A DNA stretch of 15,760 nucleotides from Gammaproteobacteria bacterium (lineage in GTDB: Bacteria; Pseudomonadota; Gammaproteobacteria; UBA12402): positions 1-15,760 of the forward strand of contig JANQHY010000248.1 of assembly GCA_028282395.1 (NCBI GenBank), read 5' to 3'. The position numbers and the translations under genes are program-made. The number at the start of each line of letters is the position of its first letter. Position 1 is the first letter of the stretch. Below, in pieces: positions 1 to 6,897 of the stretch. The notes beneath the pieces are model-generated. The model was not told the DNA's origin and ran no database searches. It saw only the letters and a list, made by a program, of their open reading frames with translations.

Positions 1-942
1 TGTACCATCCATATTGATGGTTGCTCCGAGCGGAATAGTAAATGCAGCAACACTATTTTTAACGCCAAGTTTCTCCTCAACGGTTTTTAGGGTAATTGGA
101 ATGGTGGCATTACTGCTTGAAGTACTAAAGCCAAATAATAGTACCGAGAAAATATTTTTCACGAATTTGATTGGATTAGCGCGCGCCAAGGCCATCAGTA
201 GTACGTTGTAAGTCACTAGCATTTGGATTAACAGTACCACGATTACAATGACAAAGTAGAGCAGTAGTTCAAGAATAAGATCGATGCCAAGTTCCGCAAA
301 AACTTTTACCAGTAAACAGAAAATTGCATAAGGCGCTAGGCGCATAATGAGTAGAATCAGCACCATTAGTGTGTGGTTGATCTCTTCAAGAACGCTAACA
401 AGTTTTTTACTTCTCTCTTTAGCAAAAGAGAGGGCGGTGCCAAATAGCAGCGCAAAGATGATAATCTGTAACATATTGCCTTCTGCTAATGCACGAATCG
501 GATTTTCCGGAATCATTCTAACTAACAGTGTTTTTAGTGGCGGTGCTTTTTGAATAGTAATCGCTGTATCAATCGGCAGTTGTGCACCCTTGCCAACGTG
601 AAGCAGTGAGGCAATTGTTAATGCAATAGTGATGGCTAGCGCAGTGGTAAATAGATACAGCAATAGGGTTTTGATGCCTAATCTACCTAAGGTTCGACCA
701 CTTCCTAGTGATAATGTTCCGCAGATAAGTGAAATTAGCACGATTGGAACCACCAACATTTTCATCAAATTAATAAAGATCTGTCCAATCACAGAAAACA
801 GGCCTTCAACAAGGTAATTATCGATCCAGCCACCAGCAGGGAAAAAGCGTAGAAGCGAGCCAACAATAATTGCAGCACCCATCGCAATTAAAATTTTTCT
901 GGTCAGATGAATACTATCAAGTGGAACCTCTTTCATGGCCAT
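1..942 (-). CDS. Dicarboxylate/amino-acid:cation symporter (DAACS family), partial
   Basis: This is the N-terminal 314 codons of a secondary transporter of the DctA/GltP/GltPh family, an inner-membrane carrier taking up C4-dicarboxylates or acidic amino acids with Na+ or H+. The reverse-strand translation is strongly hydrophobic. It shows the serine-rich HP1 motif STSSSNAT (residues 273-280) and, at the window edge, GATINMDGT (306-314), the NMDGT of TM7 that shapes the cation and substrate sites. Family members usually have about 410-440 residues, so roughly 100 C-terminal residues (HP2, TM8) lie outside. The start ATG at 942 is chosen over the in-frame ATG at 936 because AAGGAG (957-952) sits 9 nt upstream. 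It lies downstream of, and in the same direction as, the pteridine reductase, but a MITE-like element separates them. The family is sure. The substrate (malate/succinate/fumarate versus glutamate/aspartate) cannot be decided from this part. Confidence 0.95.
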   Translation of the reverse strand, partial: MAMKEVPLDSIHLTRKILIAMGAAIIVGSLLRFFPAGGWIDNYLVEGLFSVIGQIFINLMKMLVVPIVLISLICGTLSLGSGRTLGRLGIKTLLLYLFTTALAITIALTIASLLHVGKGAQLPIDTAITIQKAPPLKTLLVRMIPENPIRALAEGNMLQIIIFALLFGTALSFAKERSKKLVSVLEEINHTLMVLILLIMRLAPYAIFCLLVKVFAELGIDLILELLLYFVIVIVVLLIQMLVTYNVLLMALARANPIKFVKNIFSVLLFGFSTSSSNATIPITLKTVEEKLGVKNSVAAFTIPLGATINMDGT

Positions 943-962
943 AATATAGTACTCCTTACTTA

Positions 963-1140
963 GGGCTTGTCAAAAAATAACTGAAACATCTTGCTCGATT
1001 GTGGCAACGAATCTTCAAACGCCTGTCAATCGAAAAATGCTCAATATAGTATAACTATACTTGCGCTTTTTCTCAATCCAGACGTTCAAATCTTCATCAC
1101 CACAGTCGGCCACCTGTTCCATTTATTTTTTGACAAGCCC
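963..1140. mobile_element. MITE-like palindromic element, 18-bp TIRs, TTA target duplication
   Basis: A 178-bp non-coding unit is bounded by perfect 18-bp terminal inverted repeats, GGGCTTGTCAAAAAATAA at 963-980 and its reverse complement at 1123-1140. It is flanked by TTA at 960-962 and TTA at 1141-1143, as expected for a 3-bp target duplication. The interior is itself an imperfect palindrome: the left half aligns with the reverse complement of the right half over almost its full length, centred on AGTATA-AC-TATACT (1048-1061). It holds no ORF of useful size, so it is non-autonomous and would depend on a transposase elsewhere. Transcribed, it would fold into one long hairpin. It sits between the pteridine reductase stop and the symporter ribosome-binding site, so it has replaced or supplied the symporter leader. 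The parent family is not identified. Confidence 0.8.
1048..1076 (-). promoter_or_regulatory. Predicted sigma70 promoter inside the MITE, facing the symporter
   Basis: On the reverse strand, TTGAGA (1076-1071) is followed after exactly 17 nt by TATACT (1053-1048); each hexamer matches consensus at 5 of 6. Transcription would start near 1041 and give a leader of about 100 nt for the symporter. Despite the palindromic structure, the mirror position on the + strand lacks a matching -35 hexamer, so the promoter is directional. This is a prediction from sequence only. Confidence 0.55.
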
Positions 1141-1168
1141 TTACCAGTTGCGTGAAGCCTCTGTCAGG

Positions 1169-1906
1169 TTAAACATGCAGTAGACGGCCTCCATCAACAT
1201 GAATAACTTCACCAGTCAGGTAGTCATTGTTAACAATAAAGCAAACCGTTTCAGCAATATTATCTGCACTGCCTGCACGTTTCAGAGCGATACGCTTAAT
1301 AATACTTGCTCTTGCACTCTCTGATAAGCTGTCATCATCAGGCCAGGCTACCATGCCTGGTGCAACACCATTAATGCGAATAGCTGGGCCAAGCTCCTTT
1401 GCCATCGAGCGTGTCATTGCTAATAATGCCGCTTTACTCATACAGTAGATAGCAAAATTCTTTAGCGGCTGTTCAGCATGGATATCAACAATATTAATAA
1501 CATTGCCATTCGCTTTTTCGAGATGGGGAATAGCAGCTTGGACAAGAAAAAAAGGAGCTCTAACATTTGTATTGAAAATTAGTTGCCAATCTTCAACACT
1601 GGCTTCAGTAAGTGTCGTGGGATAGAATGCTGCAGCATTATTAACAATCAGATCGAGTCGGTCCCATTGTTGTGCTGCTTGGTTAATAAGAGGTTGGAGT
1701 GTTGTGCTATCGCTTAGATCAGCTTGGAGGGTGATGGCTGAATCAGCGCGCTGTGCATTTAGCGTGTTGCAAAGTGCTTTAGCACTTTCAGCAGTTTGGC
1801 GATAGTGGATTACCACATTATAACCCTGTTGATGTAGCCGGGTGGCAATTGTCGCACCCAGGCGTTTTCCAGCACCGCTGATCAGGGCAACTTTTGTTAT
1901 TGTCAC
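1169..1906 (-). CDS. Pteridine reductase (short-chain dehydrogenase, PTR1/FolM type)
   Basis: A 245-residue NADPH-dependent short-chain dehydrogenase that probably reduces dihydropterins or dihydrofolate to the tetrahydro form in the cytoplasm. It shows a GAGKRLG nucleotide-binding turn (residues 11-17), where Arg in place of the usual glycine pattern is typical of pteridine reductases. It also has VNNAAAF (88-94) and a catalytic set D141, Y154, K158 in DIHAEQPLKNFAIYCMSKAA. The D-13-Y-4-K spacing equals that of trypanosomatid PTR1 and differs from ordinary SDRs, which use Ser in place of Asp. The start is GTG at 1906, supported by GAGGAG (1920-1915) 8 nt upstream. The gene lies 18 nt after the small membrane-protein gene, so the two are probably one operon. 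The pterin-reductase class is well supported. Whether the natural substrate is dihydromonapterin, biopterin or dihydrofolate is not visible. Confidence 0.88.
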   Translation of the reverse strand: MTITKVALISGAGKRLGATIATRLHQQGYNVVIHYRQTAESAKALCNTLNAQRADSAITLQADLSDSTTLQPLINQAAQQWDRLDLIVNNAAAFYPTTLTEASVEDWQLIFNTNVRAPFFLVQAAIPHLEKANGNVINIVDIHAEQPLKNFAIYCMSKAALLAMTRSMAKELGPAIRINGVAPGMVAWPDDDSLSESARASIIKRIALKRAGSADNIAETVCFIVNNDYLTGEVIHVDGGRLLHV

Positions 1907-1924
1907 TATGGTAACTCCTCTTTT

Positions 1925-2110
1925 CTATTGTCTTACTAACATAACTAAAAACGCAATAAAGGCAATGAGTAGAATCGCTATCCAACCTAGCGTCCAGAAG
2001 GTTTTTACTAAATTATTGCGTGAAAATTGGCCACGGCGTCCCTTAATTGAAGTATAGAGTAGCCATATCATGAAGATGGCCAATATTAAAAAGAATATCT
2101 GGTTCCACAT
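1925..2110 (-). CDS. Small two-helix inner-membrane protein, function unknown
   Basis: A 61-residue protein beginning MWNQIFF. Residues 2-19 and about 38-58 are hydrophobic helices, separated by a basic loop (TSIKGRRGQFSRNN, 20-33), and the C-terminus is LVRQ. The ATG at 2110 is preferred over the upstream in-frame ATG at 2167 because AGGAG (2124-2120) lies 9 nt upstream and the extra 19 residues look non-coding. By the positive-inside rule the loop is probably cytoplasmic with both ends outside. It precedes the pteridine reductase by 18 nt and is probably co-transcribed. I do not recognise a family with certainty; it recalls short twin-helix hypothetical proteins of gammaproteobacteria. Confidence 0.72.
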   Translation of the reverse strand: MWNQIFFLILAIFMIWLLYTSIKGRRGQFSRNNLVKTFWTLGWIAILLIAFIAFLVMLVRQ

Positions 2111-2149
2111 ATAGCTGTTCTCCTGCTCCGCTTTTATGCCGTTGCAGGT

Positions 2150-2155
2150 AGTATA
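2150..2155 (-). promoter_or_regulatory. Possible -10 element for the membrane protein/pteridine reductase operon
   Basis: TATACT on the reverse strand (2155-2150) lies about 40 nt before the ATG at 2110. No convincing -35 hexamer is seen at 16-18 nt spacing, so this is a weak call. Confidence 0.25.
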
Positions 2156-2290
2156 GCCGGTATTCAATGATAACGGTAGGGCGCACTAGGCATTAGCGAA
2201 GCAAGGCCATGCAACTCTCGCGACGGTGGGTACTGCGGAATTTAGGTTCAAGGTTGTATTTTTATCTACATAGTGTACTATTTGAACAAA

Positions 2291-2318
2291 TTTACAGTTG
2301 AGTAATCTTTTTTAGTAT
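2291..2318 (+). promoter_or_regulatory. Predicted sigma70 promoter of the outer-membrane protein gene
   Basis: TTTACA (2291-2296) and TAGTAT (2313-2318) are separated by 16 nt, matching consensus at 5/6 and 4/6. Transcription would start near 2325, about 32 nt before the ATG at 2357. Just upstream, ATAGT-GT-ACTAT (around 2269-2280) is a small inverted repeat. The rest of the intergenic region from 2111 shows no RNA gene or other recognisable feature. Confidence 0.45.
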
Positions 2319-2356
2319 TTAAATGAGCTATTTAAATGATAAGAGGTAAAGAAAAA

Positions 2357-3112
2357 ATGAAAAAAATAGTCAACTACGGCTCAAAATGGCTGGTTGCCAC
2401 TGCTTCATTGATGACACTTTATAGTAGCGTTGAGGCGTTGCCCTCTTCGATGACTAATCAAGGATTTTATATGGGTGCAGGAATTATTGGTGCTAGAACA
2501 CAGTATAAGTCTGTTAGCTGCGATACTGGTTATTGCATTAATTTTGATGGCCAATCAAATGCCCCTGGCGCAAAATCAACGCCTGGTGCAGCACTGCATG
2601 TTGGTTATATTTTCAGTAATATGCCACTACAATTTGAACTATCTTATCAATATCTCTATCGACTCTCTTATGATAATGGCGATATGCTGGTGAATAGTAT
2701 TAGTAATGGCGACTCGTTGAGCAGTGATGTTCACAACAATACATTATTCGCCAATGTGATTGTCCCATGGAGAAATAATAGCCCCTTTACACCTTTTTTA
2801 TTAGCGGGTCTGGGTTATAACCGTAGCTCGGTTGAAAGTAAGTACACCTATCAAAATCAAGTAACTAAGGGTTATACCACCGTTACGACTAATTATGATC
2901 AAATAGAACAGGCTTGGCAGGTTGGCGCAGGGCTTTATGTCAATTTAACTAAACAGCTACTTCTACATATTAGCTATAAGTATCAGGACTTAGGTTCAGT
3001 TACCTGGCGGGTAAATTATAATGGCATTAACGACTTTTCTTCCCAAGCGTTGACAGATAACCAGGGTGAAATTGGCTTGACCTACCTGTTTGGTGCCAAT
3101 TCAGATTATTGA
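2357..3112 (+). CDS. Outer-membrane beta-barrel protein (OMP_b-brl/OmpA-like porin fold)
   Basis: A 251-residue exported protein. A Sec signal peptide is clear: basic MKKIVNYGSK, a hydrophobic core up to about residue 22, and likely cleavage after VEA (27). The mature part opens with QGFYMGAGIIGARTQY and alternates polar and hydrophobic strands rich in Tyr, Asn, Ser and Gly, as in 8-stranded barrels. It includes the typical strands PFTPFLLAGLGYN and LLLHISYKYQDLGSV and ends near IGLTYLFGANSDY. The barrel signature is thus present, but the last residue is Tyr, not Phe. The ATG at 2357 is chosen because AAGAGG (2341-2346) is 10 nt upstream and gives a proper signal peptide; the upstream ATG at 2336 only adds seven charged residues. 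Two cysteines early in the mature protein (SCDTGYC) could form a disulfide. Ligand and role are unknown. Confidence 0.85.
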   Translation: MKKIVNYGSKWLVATASLMTLYSSVEALPSSMTNQGFYMGAGIIGARTQYKSVSCDTGYCINFDGQSNAPGAKSTPGAALHVGYIFSNMPLQFELSYQYLYRLSYDNGDMLVNSISNGDSLSSDVHNNTLFANVIVPWRNNSPFTPFLLAGLGYNRSSVESKYTYQNQVTKGYTTVTTNYDQIEQAWQVGAGLYVNLTKQLLLHISYKYQDLGSVTWRVNYNGINDFSSQALTDNQGEIGLTYLFGANSDY

Positions 3113-3117
3113 TTTTT

Positions 3118-3177
3118 CCCTCTCTCGCCCTGCGAGCATCCTCTCCCTCAGAGAGTGGCAGAGGAGCGAGGAAGGGC
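3118..3177. terminator. Imperfect inverted repeats between convergent genes
   Basis: The gap between the outer-membrane gene and dciA holds nested, G+C-richer inverted repeats: outer arms near 3118-3132 and 3160-3176, an inner TCGC/GCGA hairpin (3125-3135), and CCTCT/AGAGG (3140-3164). A T-run precedes the left arm (3113-3117), which serves as a U-tract for the reverse strand. The likely role is a bidirectional terminator; it could also be a degenerate dispersed palindrome. Confidence 0.4.
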
Positions 3178-3189
3178 AATTGTGTCAAA

Positions 3190-3666
3190 TTAGGCGCGGC
3201 TAGCAAGTTGTTCAAGGATATGGCGCAGTTTTTCATCTTTGATCCCTTTTGCTGTGGCACGAATTTTTTCTGCATTTTGTTGTGATAACTGGCGTTTCGG
3301 ATAGTAATTGTCCATTTTATTGTCATATTTCGTGTGTTGGGTGATAATAATATCGATTTTTCTCACCATGGCCCAATCAGTATGTTGGCGCAATGCCTGG
3401 AGGATAATGGCGCTACGGTAACGCAGCTGTGTTGCCCAGCTGCTATTATCAGCGGCGAGGGTAATGGTATTGCGTTCGAAGTTAACAGCACGGCAGTGGG
3501 CATTAAGCTGCTTGCCAGCAGTGAGTGAGCCAGCTAGCTGTGATAGGAGAATCTGCTCAAGCAGTTGGTTAAGTTGCTGCAACTTTTTGAGTTTAAAACA
3601 GATCCGGGCTAGCCGATTGCTTCGTTGATTGATAATATCATGAAAACTTTGAGGTGATTTCATCAT
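3190..3666 (-). CDS. dciA: DciA-like replicative helicase loader (DUF721)
   Basis: A 158-residue protein of the DUF721/DciA family. In bacteria lacking DnaC, DciA interacts with the replicative helicase DnaB and helps place it on DNA. The conserved family core is visible around residues 55-90, including HCRAVNFERNTITLAADN followed by SSWATQLRYRS, the typical beta strand, Trp and Arg region of the domain. The C-terminal third is polar, basic and probably flexible. A DUF721 gene divergent from and just upstream of secA is a familiar gammaproteobacterial arrangement and supports the call. The start is one of two adjacent ATG codons (3666 or 3663). No strong Shine-Dalgarno sequence precedes either, so the exact start is uncertain by one residue. 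The intergenic 69 bp to secA must hold both promoters, but I see no clear hexamer pairs. Confidence 0.82.
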   Translation of the reverse strand: MMKSPQSFHDIINQRSNRLARICFKLKKLQQLNQLLEQILLSQLAGSLTAGKQLNAHCRAVNFERNTITLAADNSSWATQLRYRSAIILQALRQHTDWAMVRKIDIIITQHTKYDNKMDNYYPKRQLSQQNAEKIRATAKGIKDEKLRHILEQLASRA

Positions 3667-3735
3667 GACAATAGATTACCATAGACAGTTGATAAAAGCA
3701 TCTGTTTGAGGCAGTTAACGGGAGAGATAAGATAA

Positions 3736-6441
3736 ATGAGTCTATTCACCAAGGTCATCGGTAGCCGTAACCAACGTGTTATTAAACAACTATCTCGGGT
3801 AGTTGAGCGGATTAACCGCTTAGAGGAGCAGTTTAGCAAACTTGATGAGAGTGAGTTTGCTGGACTGACGGAAAAATTTCGCCAGCGTTATGCGGATGGC
3901 GAAACACTGGACGCGCTATTGCCGGAGGCATTTGCCGCGGTTCGTGAAACCAGTAAGCGGACATTAGGGCTACGCCACTTTAATGTGCAACTAATTGGTG
4001 GCATGGTCTTGCACCAAGGTAAGATTGCTGAAATGCGCACAGGTGAGGGTAAAACATTAATGGCAACTCTAGCCGCTTACCTAAATACCTTAACAGGTAA
4101 CGCCGTACATCTTGTCACGGTCAATGATTACCTGGCACGTCGTGATGCTGAATGGATGTCACCGATCTATCGCTATCTGGGTCTTGAAGTGGGTATCAAC
4201 CTACCTGGATTATCGCCAGACGAGAAGCGTAGTGCTTACAAAGCAGATATTACCTATGGAACCAATAATGAGTTTGGTTTTGATTACCTGCGCGATAATA
4301 TGGCTTTTAGTCTTGAAGAGAGAGTGCAACGCGGACTCGGTTTTGCCATTATTGATGAGGTCGACTCGATTCTTATCGATGAGGCGCGTACGCCACTTAT
4401 TATCTCTGGACCAACTGAGAACAATTCAGAAATATATAAAAATATAAAGAAGATAGCTGAAGTTCTTAAAGAGAGACAAGATGAAGAGGGGCCGGGTGAT
4501 TACTATCTTGACGAGAAGAACCGCCAGGCATTTTTAACAGAAACAGGCCAGCAGCATGTTGAATCGCTGCTAGTCGATGCTGGACTGCTAGAAGAGCAGG
4601 ATAGCCTTTATAATCCAAGTAATATCGCTCTCAACCATTTTCTCAATGGTGCGCTACGTGCACGAACACTCTATCAGCGTGATGTTGATTATATTGTTAA
4701 AGATGGTGAGGTAGTAATTGTTGATGAACATACTGGTCGTACCATGCCAGGGCGGCGCTGGTCAGAGGGCTTACATCAAGCTGTTGAAGCCAAAGAGGGT
4801 GTAGAGATTCAGCGTGAGAACCAGACACTTGCCAGTATTACTTTCCAAAACTATTTCCGTCTGTACGATAAACTCTCAGGGATGACTGGTACAGCTGATA
4901 CCGAAGCGTATGAGTTTGAGGAGATCTACGGTTTGGAGGTCGTTGTCATTCCAACAAACCGGCCGATGGTTCGTAAAGATCATGCAGATAAAATTTATCT
5001 GACCGAAAAAGCGAAATTTACTGCCGTCACTGATGAGATTAAACAGTGTCAAGAGCGCGGCCAACCGGTACTAGTCGGCACTGCAGCGATTGAGACGTCA
5101 GAATATTTATCTAAACTTTTAAAGAAAGCAAAAATTCGCCATCAAGTGCTTAATGCTAAATTTCATGATAAAGAGGCGAAAATTATTGCTGAAGCAGGGC
5201 GGCCTGGAGCGGTCACTATTGCTACCAATATGGCAGGTCGTGGTACCGATATTGTCCTAGGTGGTAACCTTGAAGCTGAACTGGCGGCGCTCGGTCCTAA
5301 AGCGAGTGATGCCAAGCGAGCAGAAATTAAGCAGACCTGGGAGGAGAACCATAAAAAAGTCATTGATGCTGGTGGATTAGCGGTCATTGGTAGTGAGCGT
5401 CATGATTCTCGACGTATCGATAATCAGTTGCGCGGTCGATCTGGTCGTCAGGGTGATCCTGGCCACTCACGCTTTTATCTATCGCTTGAGGATAACCTCA
5501 TGCGTATTTTTGCTTCACCACGTGTGTTTAGTCTGATGCAAAAACTGGGATTAAAAGAGGATGAGGCAATTGAGCACTCATGGGTAACCAAAGCGATTGA
5601 GCGCGCACAGCGCAAAGTAGAGGGATTCTATTTTGATATGCGTAAACAGCTGCTTGAGTATGATAATGTTGCTAATGAACAGCGCCAATTAGTTTATGAA
5701 CAGCGTAATGAGCTCTTACAGTCTGATGATATTGGCGATAGTATTAAACCAATGTGTGACGAAGTGGCGATTAATTTGGTTGAGCAGTTTGTTCCTGCGG
5801 AGAGTCTTGAGGAGCAGTGGGATGTTGCAGGATTAGAGGGACAATTGGCCAGTGATTTTGCGCTGCCACTTGATCTGGTTGAGAAAGTTAAAGGCGATAG
5901 TCTTCTTAATCATGAAAGCATCTCCGAATGGATTATTGAACAAATGGACAATACTTATGCTGCAATAGAGGAGCGCTTTGGTGCTGAAACACTACGTGGT
6001 ATTGAGAAAGCGATTATGCTGCAAACGGTTGACACACTATGGCGTGAACATCTGCACACTATGGATTATTTACGTGAAGGTATTCATTTACGCGGCTATG
6101 CTAACAAAAATCCTAAACAGGAGTATAAACAGGAAGCCTATAATGCTTTCATTAGCATGGAGCATCGCATTAAACATGAAGCAGTACAGTCATTGCTATT
6201 GTTAAAACTACAGAATCCTAATGCTGGTGATGCAGATATGCATGTCTCTTCTACTGAGCAGGTAACTACACACACACCGGTTATTTCATTTGGCAATGCA
6301 GAAACAGAAGGGTTGTTATTGGCTGAGGGTATGCCAGATGATGAACCACCTTATACAGGCCATGCAGGTGTTGGGCGTAATGAGCCTTGCCCATGCGGTT
6401 CAGGTAAAAAATATAAACAGTGTCATGGTAAGCTAGTGTAA
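3736..6441 (+). CDS. secA: Preprotein translocase ATPase SecA
   Basis: A full-length, 901-residue SecA, the motor that pushes unfolded preproteins through SecYEG at the inner membrane. Visible landmarks are the Walker A box MRTGEGKT (100-107), the Walker B/DEAD-like DEVDSIL (207-213) with the following IDEARTP, the preprotein-crosslinking domain between the two halves of NBD1, and NBD2 motifs [14 protein letters not shown] and [11 protein letters not shown]. The C-terminal SEC-C zinc motif is intact: C885, C887, C896, H897 in [14 protein letters not shown]. This motif binds zinc and SecB. The ATG at 3736 has GGAGAG (3721-3726) 9 nt upstream. No SecM-like arrest peptide precedes it; dciA is divergent instead. 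mutT follows directly after the stop. The identification is certain. Confidence 0.99.
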   Translation: MSLFTKVIGSRNQRVIKQLSRVVERINRLEEQFSKLDESEFAGLTEKFRQRYADGETLDALLPEAFAAVRETSKRTLGLRHFNVQLIGGMVLHQGKIAEMRTGEGKTLMATLAAYLNTLTGNAVHLVTVNDYLARRDAEWMSPIYRYLGLEVGINLPGLSPDEKRSAYKADITYGTNNEFGFDYLRDNMAFSLEERVQRGLGFAIIDEVDSILIDEARTPLIISGPTENNSEIYKNIKKIAEVLKERQDEEGPGDYYLDEKNRQAFLTETGQQHVESLLVDAGLLEEQDSLYNPSNIALNHFLNGALRARTLYQRDVDYIVKDGEVVIVDEHTGRTMPGRRWSEGLHQAVEAKEGVEIQRENQTLASITFQNYFRLYDKLSGMTGTADTEAYEFEEIYGLEVVVIPTNRPMVRKDHADKIYLTEKAKFTAVTDEIKQCQERGQPVLVGTAAIETSEYLSKLLKKAKIRHQVLNAKFHDKEAKIIAEAGRPGAVTIATNMAGRGTDIVLGGNLEAELAALGPKASDAKRAEIKQTWEENHKKVIDAGGLAVIGSERHDSRRIDNQLRGRSGRQGDPGHSRFYLSLEDNLMRIFASPRVFSLMQKLGLKEDEAIEHSWVTKAIERAQRKVEGFYFDMRKQLLEYDNVANEQRQLVYEQRNELLQSDDIGDSIKPMCDEVAINLVEQFVPAESLEEQWDVAGLEGQLASDFALPLDLVEKVKGDSLLNHESISEWIIEQMDNTYAAIEERFGAETLRGIEKAIMLQTVDTLWREHLHTMDYLREGIHLRGYANKNPKQEYKQEAYNAFISMEHRIKHEAVQSLLLLKLQNPNAGDADMHVSSTEQVTTHTPVISFGNAETEGLLLAEGMPDDEPPYTGHAGVGRNEPCPCGSGKKYKQCHGKLV

Positions 6442-6834
6442 ATGCACACAGTGTTTGATATCGTTCTCGGCGTTATTTTTAACAAGCACCATCAGCTATT
6501 AATTGCCTTACGTGATAAAGATAGCGATCAAGGTAATTTATGGGAGCTTCCTGGTGGCAAAGTTGAGGCAGAAGAGAGTATTGAAGTTGCATTAGTGCGC
6601 GAACTGCATGAAGAGTTGGCGATCACTGTAAAGCGTGTAGAACCGATTATGTCAGTGGTTCACCGATATCATAATCGAACTGTGCGGTTACAGACTTTTC
6701 ATATTATTGACTATCAGGGGAATATTATTGGTGCAGAGGGGCAACCACTACGGTGGGTGGCTTTGAAGGAATTGCCGACTATTAACTTTCCTGCTGCTAA
6801 TAAACCCATTATTGATTGGTTGTTAAGTCAGTAG
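6442..6834 (+). CDS. mutT: MutT-like Nudix hydrolase (8-oxo-dGTP diphosphatase)
   Basis: A 130-residue Nudix protein that probably hydrolyses 8-oxo-dGTP to the monophosphate and keeps oxidised guanine out of DNA. The Nudix box runs from G39 to I61: G39-x5-E45-x7-R53-E54-L55-x-E57-E58-x-A60-I61. The metal-binding glutamates are intact, but the near-invariant Gly before the last hydrophobic residue is Ala60. The ATG follows the secA TAA with no intervening base, so its ribosome-binding site would have to lie inside the secA end. No strong one is visible there, which points to translational coupling. The secA-mutT order matches E. coli and relatives. The protein lacks the thiamine-phosphate-synthase domain fused to MutT in many other gammaproteobacteria. 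Confidence 0.9.
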   Translation: MHTVFDIVLGVIFNKHHQLLIALRDKDSDQGNLWELPGGKVEAEESIEVALVRELHEELAITVKRVEPIMSVVHRYHNRTVRLQTFHIIDYQGNIIGAEGQPLRWVALKELPTINFPAANKPIIDWLLSQ

Positions 6835-6843
6835 TTTGCTTTT

Positions 6844-6894
6844 CATCGTTCCCATCGTCCCGCCGCCAAGCCGCGAGACGACGAGAAGGAGATG
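6844..6894. terminator. G+C-rich imperfect palindrome between mutT and malic enzyme
   Basis: Between two convergent stops lies a long imperfect inverted repeat. The best-paired part is CGTCCCGC (6856-6863) with GCGAGACG (6873-6880), one mismatch, and pairing continues outward to CATC (6844-6847) and GATG (6891-6894). It is conspicuously richer in G+C than its surroundings. It is either a bidirectional terminator or a copy of a dispersed REP-like palindrome. Confidence 0.45.
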
Positions 6895-6897
6895 CGT

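Noticed and set aside
1227..1448. Forward-strand ORF opposite the pteridine reductase
   Set aside because: It is antisense to a gene whose catalytic residues are all present, with no supporting start signal.
2168..2290. Possible tRNA or small RNA gene before the outer-membrane protein
   Set aside because: The segment is relatively rich in G+C, but I could not build a cloverleaf or a terminator-ended hairpin from it.
3027..3326. Reverse-strand ORF overlapping the porin-like gene end and dciA
   Set aside because: It runs through the palindromic gap and overlaps two better genes. It has no ribosome-binding site and no recognisable protein character.
3667..3735. SecM-like arrest peptide upstream of secA
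   Set aside because: The 69-bp gap holds no ORF, and the preceding gene is the divergent dciA.
4112..4447. 111-codon ORF inside secA
   Set aside because: It is an out-of-frame shadow of the certain secA coding sequence.
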